NCBI RefSeq assembly: GCF_900107455.1
Contig: NZ_FNQB01000001.1
Span: 2,170,001-2,234,000 of the forward strand
Origin: Asanoa ishikariensis
Lineage (GTDB): Bacteria > Actinomycetota > Actinomycetes > Mycobacteriales > Micromonosporaceae
DNA: 64,000 bases
Reading direction: 5' to 3'
The position numbers and the translations under genes are program-made. Numbering within the stretch: position 1 is the stretch's first letter; every line of letters starts with the position of its first letter. Below the pieces are notes generated by a model. That model was not told the origin of the DNA, made no database searches, and worked only from the letters and a program-made list of their open reading frames with translations. This document shows positions 16,430 to 25,501 of the stretch, one piece after another.

Positions 16430-17268
16430 GGTTCGGCTACGGCACCAACGGTTTCGCCAACCACCGGCTGGACGACGCCCTCGCGGTGATCGCCGAGCTC
16501 GGTTACGTGGGCGTCGCCCTCACCCTCGACCACGACCACCTCGACCCGTTCGCGCCGGGACTGGCCGCGCGCACCGGCGCCGTGGCCCGGCGCCTCGCCG
16601 ACCTGGGCCTGGGCGTGGTGATCGAGACCGGCGCCCGCTTCCTGCTCGACCCCTGGCACAAGCACGCGCCGACGCTGCTGCACGACGACCCGGCGCTGCG
16701 GATCGAGTTCCTCCGCCGGGCCGTCGCCGTCGGTGCCGACCTGGGCGCCGAGGCGGTCTCGTTCTGGAGCGGCATCCGCCCGCCCGGAGTCGACGCGGAC
16801 ACGGCCTGGCAACGGCTGGTCGACGGCTGCGCGGCCACCGTCAAGGCGGCCGAGGATCGGGGCGTCACGCTCGGCTTCGAGCCGGAGCCCGGCATGTTCG
16901 TGGAGGACATCGCCGGGTGGCGCCGGCTGCACGCCGCGCTCGGCGCGCCCGCCTCGTTCGGCATCACCCTCGACATCGGACACTGCCGCTGCCTCGAGTC
17001 CGAGCCGGTGTCGGACTGCGTCACCGCGGTCGCCGACCACCTGGTCAACGTCCAGATCGACGACATGCGCCGTGGTACGCACGAACACCTCGAGTTCGGC
17101 ACCGGCGAGATCGACTTCCCGCCGGTGCTGCGTGCCCTGGACGACGCCGGCTACACCGGTCTCGTCGCGGTCGAGCTGCCCCGGCACTCGCACGCGGCAC
17201 CGGACGTCGCCGCGCGCTCCATCGACTTCCTCCGCAAGGCCGCCGAAGCGGGAGAGGAGACGCGATGA
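16426..17268 (+). CDS. Sugar phosphate isomerase/epimerase (xylose-isomerase-like TIM barrel)
   Basis: A 280-aa TIM-barrel enzyme of the AP-endonuclease-2 superfamily. The metal-ligand pattern is present: a Glu in LGFEPEPGMF, Asp-His in TLDIGHCRC, His in THEHLEFG-GEIDF and Glu in VAVELPRHSHA. These enzymes isomerise or epimerise sugars, ketoses or cyclitols such as inosose. It overlaps neighbours by 4 bp on both sides (ATGA), so it is a fixed member of the Ebo-type operon. Together with EboE it makes two TIM-barrel isomerases in one operon, suggesting two rearrangement steps on a sugar-like intermediate. Confidence 0.9.
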   Translation: MRFGYGTNGFANHRLDDALAVIAELGYVGVALTLDHDHLDPFAPGLAARTGAVARRLADLGLGVVIETGARFLLDPWHKHAPTLLHDDPALRIEFLRRAVAVGADLGAEAVSFWSGIRPPGVDADTAWQRLVDGCAATVKAAEDRGVTLGFEPEPGMFVEDIAGWRRLHAALGAPASFGITLDIGHCRCLESEPVSDCVTAVADHLVNVQIDDMRRGTHEHLEFGTGEIDFPPVLRALDDAGYTGLVAVELPRHSHAAPDVAARSIDFLRKAAEAGEETR

Positions 17269-17870
17269 AACCCGACGAGTTGCGCGCCGCACTGGACCGG
17301 GCCGCGGTGGACTGGGTCGACGAGGCCGTCCGCCAGGTGTCGGCCGACCCCGGCGCGATCGCCCGCCTGTTCCCGCGGGCGGCCCGCGCCTGCGGACGAG
17401 CGCCCATCGCCGGGGGGTGGTCCGCCGACGAGGCGGCCCGCGCCCTGCTGCTGGCCGCGCTGCCCGCAGACCGGGTCGCCGCCGAGGCGGACCGGCTCTA
17501 CCGCTACGGCGACGCCAGCGAGAAACGGGCCGTGCTGCGCGCGCTGCCGCTGCTGCCCGTCGGCGAGGCGGGCGTGCCCCTGCTGCACGACGCGATCCGC
17601 ACCAACGACACCCGCCTGGTCGGCGCCGCGCTCGGCACGTACGCCGCGCACCTGGACGCCGCGACCTGGCGTCAGGCGGTGCTCAAGTGCGTCTTCATGG
17701 GTCTCCCGTTGTCCATCGTGGACCGGCTCGACGAGCGGGCCGACGAGGAGCTACGGGTGATGCTCGCCGGGCTGGCGGAGGAACGGGCCGCCGCCGGGCG
17801 GCCGATGGCGGCCGACGCCACCGGGCTGCTCAACCGGTTGGCCGGCACTGCGTTGCGGAAAGAGGCGTGA
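17265..17870 (+). CDS. eboA: EboA domain-containing protein
   Basis: A 201-aa soluble helical protein with the HEAT-like composition of EboA. It includes ASEKRAVLRALPLLPVGEAG, then DAIRTNDTRLVGAALG and a C-terminal LSIVDRLDERADEELRVM. EboA is of unknown biochemical role but is a conserved member of ebo clusters, which in cyanobacteria are needed to move a scytonemin precursor to the periplasm. ATG at 17265 follows GGAGAGGAG and overlaps the upstream stop. Its own stop overlaps eboB by one base. Confidence 0.88.
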   Translation: MKPDELRAALDRAAVDWVDEAVRQVSADPGAIARLFPRAARACGRAPIAGGWSADEAARALLLAALPADRVAAEADRLYRYGDASEKRAVLRALPLLPVGEAGVPLLHDAIRTNDTRLVGAALGTYAAHLDAATWRQAVLKCVFMGLPLSIVDRLDERADEELRVMLAGLAEERAAAGRPMAADATGLLNRLAGTALRKEA

Positions 17871-18718
17871 TGCGAATCTTCGACCCACACATCCACATGA
17901 CCTCGCGTACCACCGACGACTACGAGCGGATGGCCGCCGCCGGCGTGCGTGCGCTGGTCGAGCCGGCGTTCTGGCTCGGTCAGCCGCGCACCTCGGTCGC
18001 CTCGTTCACCGACTACTTCGACTCGCTCGTCGGCTGGGAGCCGTTCCGGGCCGGCCAGTTCGGCATCCGCCACCACGCCACGATCGCGCTGAACCCGAAA
18101 GAGGCCAACGACCCGCGCTGCGCCGGCGTGCTCGACGTGCTGCCGCGCTACCTCGAGAAGGACGGCGTGGTGGCGGTCGGCGAGATCGGCTACGACTCGA
18201 TGACGCCCGAGGAGGACCACGCGTTCGCCGCGCAGCTCGCCCTGGCCATCGAGCACGAGCTGCCGGCGCTGGTGCACACCCCGCACCGGGACAAGGCGCG
18301 CGGCACCGAGCGCACCATCAAGGTGGTCGCCGAGTCCGGCATCGATCCCGGCCGGGTGGTCGTCGACCACCTCAACGAGGTGACGGTGGCCGCCGTCAAG
18401 GACTCGGGGAGCTGGGCGGGCTTCTCCATCTACCCCGACACCAAGATGTCGCCGCCGCGGATGGTGGAGATCCTCAAGCAGTTCGGCACAGAGCGGGTAC
18501 TGGTCAACTCCGCGGCCGACTGGGGCAAGTCGGACCCGTTGCTGACCCGCGAGACCGCCGACCTGATGCTGGCGAGCGGGTTCAGCGAGGACGACGTCGA
18601 CCTGGTGTTCTGGCGCAACCCGGTGGCCTTCTACGGGCAGTCCGGCAAGCTCGACCTCGGCGACAACGAGCCGGGCGCGCTGTTCGAGGGCAACTCGATC
18701 CTGCGCGGGGGCAGCTGA
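17870..18718 (+). CDS. eboB: TatD-family metal-dependent hydrolase EboB
   Basis: A 282-aa amidohydrolase-type TIM barrel. The N-terminal metal site is FDPHIHMTSRTTDDYE (HxH). A Glu in VAVGEIGYDSMTPEEDH, a His in LVHTPHRDK, a His in VVDHLNE and a final Asp in LVNSAADWGKSDP complete the binuclear site. TatD relatives are nucleases or phosphoesterases, but Ebo versions have no proven substrate. One-base overlaps with eboA (TGATG) and eboE show tight coupling. Confidence 0.92.
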   Translation: MRIFDPHIHMTSRTTDDYERMAAAGVRALVEPAFWLGQPRTSVASFTDYFDSLVGWEPFRAGQFGIRHHATIALNPKEANDPRCAGVLDVLPRYLEKDGVVAVGEIGYDSMTPEEDHAFAAQLALAIEHELPALVHTPHRDKARGTERTIKVVAESGIDPGRVVVDHLNEVTVAAVKDSGSWAGFSIYPDTKMSPPRMVEILKQFGTERVLVNSAADWGKSDPLLTRETADLMLASGFSEDDVDLVFWRNPVAFYGQSGKLDLGDNEPGALFEGNSILRGGS

Positions 18719-19911
18719 TGAGGCTGCGCCACCGCGACGGATCGACCGTCCATCTCAGCTACTGCACGAACGTGCACCCGGCGGAGGACTTCGCGGGCAT
18801 CGTCGCGCAGCTCGACACGTACGCGGTCAAGGTGCGTGAGCGCCTCGGCGCCGACCTGCTCGGCCTCGGACTGTGGCTGCCCGCGCCGGTCGCCGCCGAG
18901 TTGGCCGGCTCGGCCCGGCTGCGCCGCCAGCTCCGCGCCGAGCTCGACGCCCGCGGCCTGGAGGTCGTCACGCTCAACGGCTTCCCGTACCAGTCGTTCC
19001 ATGCCCCCGTGGTCAAGCAGGCCGTCTACCACCCGGACTGGACCACGCCGGAGCGCCTCGACTACACGCTGGACCTGGCGCGGGTGCTGCTCGACCTGAT
19101 GCCCGACGACGCCACCCGCGGCTCCATCTCCACGCTGCCGTTCGCCTGGCGCGAGCCCTGGGACCAGGGGCAGTCCGGCGCCGCCGAGCGGGTGCTGGAA
19201 CGGCTGGCCACGGGCCTGACCCGGATGGCCTGGGAGACCGGGCGCGCGGTCCGGGTGGCGTTCGAGCCGGAGCCCGGCTGCGTGGTGGAGTCCACCGAAC
19301 AGGCGGTGCGCCACCTGGCCCCGATCGACACCGACCGGATCGGCGTCTGCCTCGACCTGGCCCATCTGGCCTGTGCCTGGGAGGAGCCGGCCGCGGCGGT
19401 GGGCCGGCTGCGTGATGCCGGAATCCCGGTGGTCAAGGTGCAGGTGTCCGCCGCGTTGGAGGCCGCCGACCCGGTCGCCGCCGCCGACACCTTGCGGGAG
19501 TACGTGGAACCGCGCTTCCTGCACCAGACCCGCTGTGCGACCACGGCCACGGCCGCCGACCCGGCCGACCCGGCGAACGCGGCCGACGACCTCGACGAGG
19601 CCCTCGACCGGGGACTGTCGGGCGGCGCCTGGCGGGTGCACTACCACGTGCCCCTGCACGCCGAACCCGTACCGCCGCTGACCTCGACCGTGCCGGTGCT
19701 GAAAGCGGCGCTGGGCGAGCTCGTCGGCGGCCCCAAGGCGCTCTGCGACCACTTGGACGTCGAGACGTACACGTGGGGCGTGCTGCCGCCCGCCCGTCGG
19801 CCGGAGGGCGACGCGGCGCTGGCCGACGGCATCGCCGCCGAGCTGGCCTTCGCCCGGGACACCCTCGTGGGCCTGGGCCTTTCCGAGCACCGAAGCGAGG
19901 TCGCGGCATGA
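18718..19911 (+). CDS. eboE: EboE, metabolite traffic protein / sugar-isomerase-like TIM barrel
   Basis: A 397-aa protein of the xylose-isomerase-like superfamily, the EboE type. It starts with the family-typical HLSYCTNVHPAEDFAGI and has TLNGFPYQSFHAPVVKQ, then VAFEPEPGC, GVCLDLAHLACAWE and VVKVQVSAAL, which supply the acid and His ligands of the metal site. A C-terminal region with YHVPLHAEPVPPL and CDHLDVETYTWGVLPP is characteristic of EboE. It overlaps eboB by one base and eboF by 4 bp. The 'metabolite traffic' name comes from cyanobacterial export phenotypes; an enzymatic role is more likely from the fold (inference). Confidence 0.92.
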   Translation: MRLRHRDGSTVHLSYCTNVHPAEDFAGIVAQLDTYAVKVRERLGADLLGLGLWLPAPVAAELAGSARLRRQLRAELDARGLEVVTLNGFPYQSFHAPVVKQAVYHPDWTTPERLDYTLDLARVLLDLMPDDATRGSISTLPFAWREPWDQGQSGAAERVLERLATGLTRMAWETGRAVRVAFEPEPGCVVESTEQAVRHLAPIDTDRIGVCLDLAHLACAWEEPAAAVGRLRDAGIPVVKVQVSAALEAADPVAAADTLREYVEPRFLHQTRCATTATAADPADPANAADDLDEALDRGLSGGAWRVHYHVPLHAEPVPPLTSTVPVLKAALGELVGGPKALCDHLDVETYTWGVLPPARRPEGDAALADGIAAELAFARDTLVGLGLSEHRSEVAA

Positions 19912-21332
19912 GCCCCACACCCTTGGTCGTCATCAACGTCGTGGGGCTGACCCCGCGGCTGCTCGCCCGGATGCCCCGCCTGTGCGGGGTCGCCGAGCGC
20001 GGCTTCCAGGCCGAGCTCGGCACCGTGCTGCCCGCCGTCACGTGCTCGGCGCAGGCCACGTTCCTGACCGGCGAACTGCCGTCCGGGCACGGCATCGTCG
20101 GCAACGGCTGGTACTTCCGCGACCTCGGCGAGGTGTTCCTCTGGCGGCAGCACCACGCCCTGATGGGCGGCGAGAAGGTCTGGCAGGCCGCCCGCCGCAC
20201 GCATCCCGGCTACACCGTGGCCAACGTCTGCTGGTGGTACGCGATGGGCGCCGACGTCGACTGGACGGTCACGCCCCGGCCGATCTACTACGCGGACGGG
20301 CGCAAGGAGCCCGACTGCTACACCGACCCGCCGGAGCTGCACGAGGAGCTCACCAGCACGCTCGGCGACTTCCCGCTGTTCACCTACTGGGGCCCGAACG
20401 CGGGCATCGCCTCGTCGCGCTGGATCCGCCGGGCCGCCGAGCAGTTGCTGGCCACCCATCTGCCCGACCTGACACTGGTCTACCTGCCGCACCTGGACTA
20501 CGACCTGCAGCGGTTCGGTCCGGGTGCACCGCAGGCGGCCGCTGCGGCCGCGGCCCTCGACGCCGAGATCGGCCCGCTGCTGGACGCCGCCGACCGGCGC
20601 GGTGCGACCGTGGTGGTCCTCTCGGAGTACGGCATCACCGACGTGTCCCGCCCGGTCGACGTCAACCGGCTGTTGCGGGCCGAGGGCCTGCTGCGGGTCT
20701 ACACCCAGGACGGCATGGAATACCTGGACCCGTGGACCTCGCGGGCGTTCGCGGTCGTCGACCACCAGGTGGCGCACGTGTACGTCAAGGACAAGGCCGA
20801 CCTGGCCGCCGTACGCAAGCTGTGCGAAGGGCTGCCCGGGGTGGCCGAGGTGCTGGACGCGGAAGGAAAGGCGGCCGCGGGACTCGACCACGAGCGGGCC
20901 GGCGAGCTCGTGCTGGTCGCCGAGCCGGACGCCTGGTTCACCTACTACTACTGGCTCGACGACAGCCGCGCGCCCGACTTCGCGCGGCTGGTGGAGATTC
21001 ACCGCAAGCCGGGGTACGACCCGGCGGAGCTGCTCTTCGACCCGGAGAACCCAGGGAAGGCCAAGGGCCGCGCCGCGCTCGCGTTGGCCCGCAAGAAGCT
21101 CGGCATGCGTTACCTGATGAGCGTGGTGGGGCTCGACGCGGGCGCCCGCGCGGTGCGTGGCTCGCACGGCCGGTTGCCGGCGGACGCCGCCGACGCGCCC
21201 GTGCTGCTGTGCACCGATCCGGCCGCGGCGCGTGAGCGGTTCGGTGCGACCGAAGTGAAAGACCTGTTGCTGCGTCTGGCCGGGCTCTTGCCCGCCGACG
21301 CTACGGCCGGCCCGGGGCCGGCGAACGACTGA
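19908..21332 (+). CDS. eboF: Alkaline-phosphatase-superfamily (nucleotide pyrophosphatase-like) protein EboF
   Basis: A 474-aa phosphodiesterase/pyrophosphatase-type enzyme. The nucleophile region is PAVTCSAQATFLTGELPSGH, with a Thr as the probable nucleophile. Metal-binding Asp/His follow in LVYLPHLDYDLQRFGP, VVVLSEYGITDV and VRGSHGRLP. Such enzymes hydrolyse phosphodiester or diphosphate bonds, so a prenyl-phosphate or cyclitol-phosphate intermediate could be dephosphorylated. There is no signal peptide, so it is probably cytoplasmic. It overlaps eboE by 4 bp. The polyprenyl synthase begins 32 bp downstream. Confidence 0.9.
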   Translation: MSPTPLVVINVVGLTPRLLARMPRLCGVAERGFQAELGTVLPAVTCSAQATFLTGELPSGHGIVGNGWYFRDLGEVFLWRQHHALMGGEKVWQAARRTHPGYTVANVCWWYAMGADVDWTVTPRPIYYADGRKEPDCYTDPPELHEELTSTLGDFPLFTYWGPNAGIASSRWIRRAAEQLLATHLPDLTLVYLPHLDYDLQRFGPGAPQAAAAAAALDAEIGPLLDAADRRGATVVVLSEYGITDVSRPVDVNRLLRAEGLLRVYTQDGMEYLDPWTSRAFAVVDHQVAHVYVKDKADLAAVRKLCEGLPGVAEVLDAEGKAAAGLDHERAGELVLVAEPDAWFTYYYWLDDSRAPDFARLVEIHRKPGYDPAELLFDPENPGKAKGRAALALARKKLGMRYLMSVVGLDAGARAVRGSHGRLPADAADAPVLLCTDPAAARERFGATEVKDLLLRLAGLLPADATAGPGPAND

Positions 21333-21364
21333 AGTCGGCCCGTAGGGGCCGCCGAGGAGGAGTG

Positions 21365-22432
21365 ATGACGGTCGACGTCCGCCCCATGGACGCCGCGGAG
21401 CTGCGCGCGCGGTTCGACGCCGAGCTGGCCGCTTTCCTGGAACGCCAGGATCCGGACTGGCCCGACGGCGCGCCGCGTGGCGTCTTCACGACGCTGCACC
21501 GCTTCGTGCTCGCTGGCGGCAAGCGGCTGCGGCCGCTGTTCTGCTACTGGGGTTGGCGTTCGGCCGGGGGCACCGACGGCGCACCGATCATCGCGGCCGC
21601 GGCGGCGCTCGAGCTCTTCCACGCGTTCGCCCTGATCCACGACGACATCATGGACGGCAGCGACCGCCGGCGCGGTGAGCCGTCGGTGCACCGGCTCTTC
21701 GCCGACCTGCACACCCGCTCGTCCTGGCGCGGCGACCCGGCCTCCTACGGGCGCAACACCGCGCTGCTCTGCGGCGACCTGTGCGCGGCCTGGGCCGACC
21801 AGATGTTCCACGAGTGCGGCCTCCTCCCAGAGCAGGTGCACCAGGGCTACGGCGTGTTCGCCATCATGCGTACCGAGGTGATCGCGGGTCAGTACCTGGA
21901 CCTCGTGTCCGGAGTCGGTGACGGCTCGGTGGCCAGCGCCCTGACGGTGATCCGGATGAAGGCCGCCCGCTACACGGTGACCCGGCCGCTGCAGATCGGC
22001 GCCGCGCTGGCCGGTGCCGGCGAGGAGTCGCTGGCCGCCCTGGCGGCGTTCGGCGACCCGCTCGGCGACGCGTTCCAGCTCCGCGACGACGTGCTCGGCG
22101 TGTTCGGCGACCCGGCCGTGACCGGCAAGTCGATCCTCGACGACCTGCGTGAGGGCAAGCCGACCGTGATGATGGCGCTGGCCCGGGGCAGTGCCGACCG
22201 GGACCAGCAGCGCCGGCTCAAGGAGCTGTTCGGCAACCCGGACCTAGATCCAGAGGGTGCCGCAGAGCTGCGGCAGGTCATCATCGACACCGGCGCGCTC
22301 AACCGGATCGAGCAGATGATCAAGGTGCGCACGGATGCGGCGCTGGGTGCCCTCGCGGACGCCCCGGTCTCGGCGGAGGCCCTTCCCGTGCTCACCGCGC
22401 TGGCGGCAGAGGCCGTCGACCGGCAGCTCTAG
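21365..22432 (+). CDS. Polyprenyl diphosphate synthase of the Ebo-type operon
   Basis: A trans-isoprenyl diphosphate synthase of about 355 aa that condenses IPP with an allylic diphosphate. The first Asp-rich motif is LIHDDIMDGSDRRR and the second is LRDDVLGVFGD, with the usual GGKRLRPL near the N-terminus. The residue before the first motif region (AFALIHDD) does not by itself give a reliable chain length. A GAGGAGG precedes ATG at 21365, although a GTG three bases earlier and an ATG at 21386 are possible. Position 32 bp after eboF suggests it supplies the prenyl donor for EboC. A second synthase sits in the hopanoid operon, so the two probably have separate jobs. Confidence 0.92.
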   Translation: MTVDVRPMDAAELRARFDAELAAFLERQDPDWPDGAPRGVFTTLHRFVLAGGKRLRPLFCYWGWRSAGGTDGAPIIAAAAALELFHAFALIHDDIMDGSDRRRGEPSVHRLFADLHTRSSWRGDPASYGRNTALLCGDLCAAWADQMFHECGLLPEQVHQGYGVFAIMRTEVIAGQYLDLVSGVGDGSVASALTVIRMKAARYTVTRPLQIGAALAGAGEESLAALAAFGDPLGDAFQLRDDVLGVFGDPAVTGKSILDDLREGKPTVMMALARGSADRDQQRRLKELFGNPDLDPEGAAELRQVIIDTGALNRIEQMIKVRTDAALGALADAPVSAEALPVLTALAAEAVDRQL

Positions 22433-22609
22433 ACCCACTTTTAGTCGCACGGTCAAAAGTGGAGCCATCTGCGACAGAAGCTATAGACACATGTCCCTGA
22501 ACTAATTTACTGTGTCGACCACCGCGGTTTACAGAATTGGAATCCGCTACGGCACCAGGCGCGACGGCGCGCGCCCTGCCTGGCAAGAAACGTCAGGAAG
22601 GGACTGTCC
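22433..22609 (+). promoter_or_regulatory. Terminator hairpin and promoter region before the secreted dehydrogenase
   Basis: An 8-bp stem, CCACTTTT (22435-22442) with AAAAGTGG (22455-22462), immediately follows the polyprenyl synthase stop and may end the Ebo operon. The rest is AT-rich for this genome and probably carries the promoter of the secreted dehydrogenase gene. I cannot fix a -35/-10 pair. Confidence 0.45.
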
Positions 22610-25447
22610 ATGTCTTCAATGGACAATCGTCGCAGGCTGCGCCGTCGAGCCGCTGGCTCCGCGTTGCTGCTTGTCGCCGCCACACTGCACGCAACCCTGG
22701 CCAGCGCGCCAGCCGCGCAGGCCCACACCATCAACGCCACCGACTTCCAGCAGGTGACCCTGGCCAAGGGCGTCGCCGAGATGGGCGAGCCCATGTCGCT
22801 CGCGGTGCTGCCGGACCGCTCGGTCCTGCACACCGCCCGCGGCGGCCAGCTCCGCCGCACCGACGCCAACGGCACCACCACGGTCATCGGCACGCTCCCC
22901 GTCTACACCCACGACGAGGAGGGCCTGCAGGGCGTCGGTGTCGACCCGGGCTTCGCCAGCAACCGCTTCATCTACCTCTACTTCGCTCCGCCGCTGTCCA
23001 CACCGTCCGGTGACGCGCCCGCGACGGGCACGAGCTGGACTGCCTGGCAGGGCGTCAACCGGCTGGCCCGGTTCACCCTCAACGCCGACTGGACGCTCAA
23101 CACGGGCAGCCAGGTCACCGTCCTCGACGTGCCGGCCGACCGCGGCATCTGCTGCCACGTCGGCGGCGACATCGACTTCGACGCGGCCGGCAACCTCTAC
23201 CTGTCGACCGGTGACGACAGCAACCCGTTCGACTCGGCCGGTTACTCGCCGATCGACGAGCGCACCAACCGCAACCCGGCGTACGACGCGCAGCGCTCCG
23301 CGGGCAACACCAACGACCTGCGCGGCAAGCTGCTGCGGATCAAGGTGAACGCCAACGGCAGCTACTCGGTCCCATCGGGCAACCTGTTCGCGGCGGGCAC
23401 GGCCAACACCCGGCCCGAGATCTACGCGATGGGCTTCCGGAACCCGTTCCGGATCAGCGTCGACAAGGGCACCGGCGTGGTCTACGTCGGCGACTACGGC
23501 CCGGACGCCGGCTCCACGGACGCCAACCGCGGCCCGTCCGGCCAGGTCGAGTTCAACCGGGTCACCTCGGCGGGCAACTACGGCTGGCCGTACTGCACCG
23601 GCACCAACACCAGCACCGAGACCTACAACGAGTGGAACTTCGCGACCGGCACCACCGGCGCCAAGTTCAACTGCAGCGGCGGGGCGACGAACAACTCGTT
23701 CCGCAACACCGGCCAGGGCACGCTGCCCGCCGCCCGGCCCGCCTGGATCAAGTACGCCGGCGACAGCGGCACCCCGACGGAGTTCGGTGGTGGGTCCGAG
23801 TCGCCGATGGGTGGCCCGGTCTACCGCTACAACGCGTCGAACACGTCCACCACGAAGTTCCCGCAGGCGTTCGACGGCCAGTTCTTCGCCACCGAGTTCG
23901 GCCGGGGGTGGATCAAGCCGATCCACGTCAACTCCGACGGCACCCGCGGCACGATCGACACCTTCCCCTGGGTCGGCAAGCAGGTGATGGACTCGGCGTT
24001 CGGGCCGGACGGCGCGTACTACGTGCTCGACTACGGCACCGGCTACTTCAACGGTGACGCCAACTCCGCCCTCTACCGCTTCGACTACGTGGCCGGCGGC
24101 AACCGTGCGCCGACCGCCGTGGCCACCGCCCAGCCCACGTCGGGCCAGGCACCGCTCACCGTCGCGTTCTCGTCTGCCGGCTCCACGGACCCTGACGGCG
24201 GCGCGCTGACCTACTCGTGGGCGTTCGGCGACGGCACCACGTCGACGGCCGCGAACCCGTCGAAGACGTACACCAGCAACGGCACGTACACCGCGACGCT
24301 GACCGTGCGTGACCCGCAGGGCGCGACCGGCACGGCGAGCGTGCAGATCGGCGTCGGCAACACCGCGCCGACCGTCAACATCACCCTTCCGGGCAACGGC
24401 CAGCTCTTCAACTTCGGCGACACGATCCCGTTCACGATCAGCGCGAGCGACCCCGAAGACGGCACGGTCAACTGCGCGCGAGCCAAGATGACCTACGTCC
24501 TCGGGCACGACCAGCACGGGCACCAGATCACGTCCGTCAACGGATGCTCCGGGTCGATCACCGTCCCGACCGACGGGGAGCACGACGCGGCGGCGAACAT
24601 CTTCGCGATCTTCGACGCCGAGTACACCGACAACGGCGGGCTGACCACGCACAAGCAGTTCACCCTCCAGCCCAAGCGTCGCCAGGCGGAGCACTACAAG
24701 ACCGCGTCCGGCGTCTCGCTGATCACCAAGACCGGTGCCGAGGGCGGCCGGACGGTCGGCGACATCAACAACGGCGACTGGATCTCGTTCGACCCGTACA
24801 AGATCAATAACGCCACCTCGGTGACCGCTCGGGTCTCCTCCGGCGGCTCCGGCGGCACCCTCCAGGTGCGGGCGGGCTCGGCGACCGGCACGGTCCTCGG
24901 CTCCGTCGCGGTGGCCAACACGGGCAGTTGGGAGACGTTCACCAACGTCACCGCCAACCTGTCCGGGCTGCCGAGCGGCACCACCACGCTCTACCTGACC
25001 TTCGCCGGCGGCACCGGGGCGCTGTTCGACCTGGATGCCTTCACGTTCAACACCTCCACTGGCGGCACCGGCACCGGGCCGGTCGTCGGCCTGGCCGGCA
25101 AGTGCCTGGACGTCCGCAGCGGCGCGACCGCTGACGGCACCCAGATCCAGCTCTACACCTGCAACGGCACCGCCTCGCAGAGCTGGACCCGCACCGGATC
25201 GACGCTGCGCGCACTGGGCAAGTGCCTGGACGTCAGCGGCGGCGGTTCGGCCGACGGCACGAAGATCCAGCTTTACACCTGCAACGGCACGGCGGCCCAG
25301 AACTGGTCGGCCGGCGCCAACAGCTCGCTGGTCAACGCCGCGTCGAACAAGTGCGCCGACGTGAGTGGCAACAACTCGGCCGACAGCACGGTGGTCCACC
25401 TGTGGACCTGCAACGGAGCCGCGAACCAGCGGTGGACCCTGCCTTAA
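22610..25447 (+). CDS. Secreted PQQ-type sugar dehydrogenase with PKD, CBM6 and ricin-type lectin domains
   Basis: A 945-aa secreted protein. A signal peptide (basic start, hydrophobic core, cleavage after AQA near residue 43) is followed by a GSDH-type beta-propeller, residues ~45-495. Its motifs include GGDIDFDAAGNLYLSTGDDS and EIYAMGFRNPFRISVD, as in PQQ-dependent glucose/sorbosone dehydrogenases. A PKD domain (~500-585, with SWAFGDG), an Ig-like region, a CBM6-type carbohydrate-binding module (~695-815) and a ricin-type beta-trefoil (~823-945, QxW repeats QSW, QNW, QRW) follow. ATG at 22610 has GGAAGGG upstream. It likely oxidises polysaccharide ends or sugars outside the cell. A stem-loop separates it from the next, co-oriented secreted protein. 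Confidence 0.9.
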   Translation: MSSMDNRRRLRRRAAGSALLLVAATLHATLASAPAAQAHTINATDFQQVTLAKGVAEMGEPMSLAVLPDRSVLHTARGGQLRRTDANGTTTVIGTLPVYTHDEEGLQGVGVDPGFASNRFIYLYFAPPLSTPSGDAPATGTSWTAWQGVNRLARFTLNADWTLNTGSQVTVLDVPADRGICCHVGGDIDFDAAGNLYLSTGDDSNPFDSAGYSPIDERTNRNPAYDAQRSAGNTNDLRGKLLRIKVNANGSYSVPSGNLFAAGTANTRPEIYAMGFRNPFRISVDKGTGVVYVGDYGPDAGSTDANRGPSGQVEFNRVTSAGNYGWPYCTGTNTSTETYNEWNFATGTTGAKFNCSGGATNNSFRNTGQGTLPAARPAWIKYAGDSGTPTEFGGGSESPMGGPVYRYNASNTSTTKFPQAFDGQFFATEFGRGWIKPIHVNSDGTRGTIDTFPWVGKQVMDSAFGPDGAYYVLDYGTGYFNGDANSALYRFDYVAGGNRAPTAVATAQPTSGQAPLTVAFSSAGSTDPDGGALTYSWAFGDGTTSTAANPSKTYTSNGTYTATLTVRDPQGATGTASVQIGVGNTAPTVNITLPGNGQLFNFGDTIPFTISASDPEDGTVNCARAKMTYVLGHDQHGHQITSVNGCSGSITVPTDGEHDAAANIFAIFDAEYTDNGGLTTHKQFTLQPKRRQAEHYKTASGVSLITKTGAEGGRTVGDINNGDWISFDPYKINNATSVTARVSSGGSGGTLQVRAGSATGTVLGSVAVANTGSWETFTNVTANLSGLPSGTTTLYLTFAGGTGALFDLDAFTFNTSTGGTGTGPVVGLAGKCLDVRSGATADGTQIQLYTCNGTASQSWTRTGSTLRALGKCLDVSGGGSADGTKIQLYTCNGTAAQNWSAGANSSLVNAASNKCADVSGNNSADSTVVHLWTCNGAANQRWTLP

Positions 25448-25455
25448 CCCTGAAT

Positions 25456-25483
25456 GCGGGGGCGTCCGCCCAGGCGCCCCCGC
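25456..25483 (+). terminator. Intercistronic stem-loop between the two secreted-protein genes
   Basis: A perfect 9-bp GC stem (25456-25464 with 25475-25483) with a 10-nt loop starts 8 bp after the dehydrogenase stop and ends 18 bp before the next start. It may be a terminator or attenuator that lowers expression of the second gene. Confidence 0.6.
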
Positions 25484-25501
25484 TCGTCCCTGGGAGTGCA
25501 G

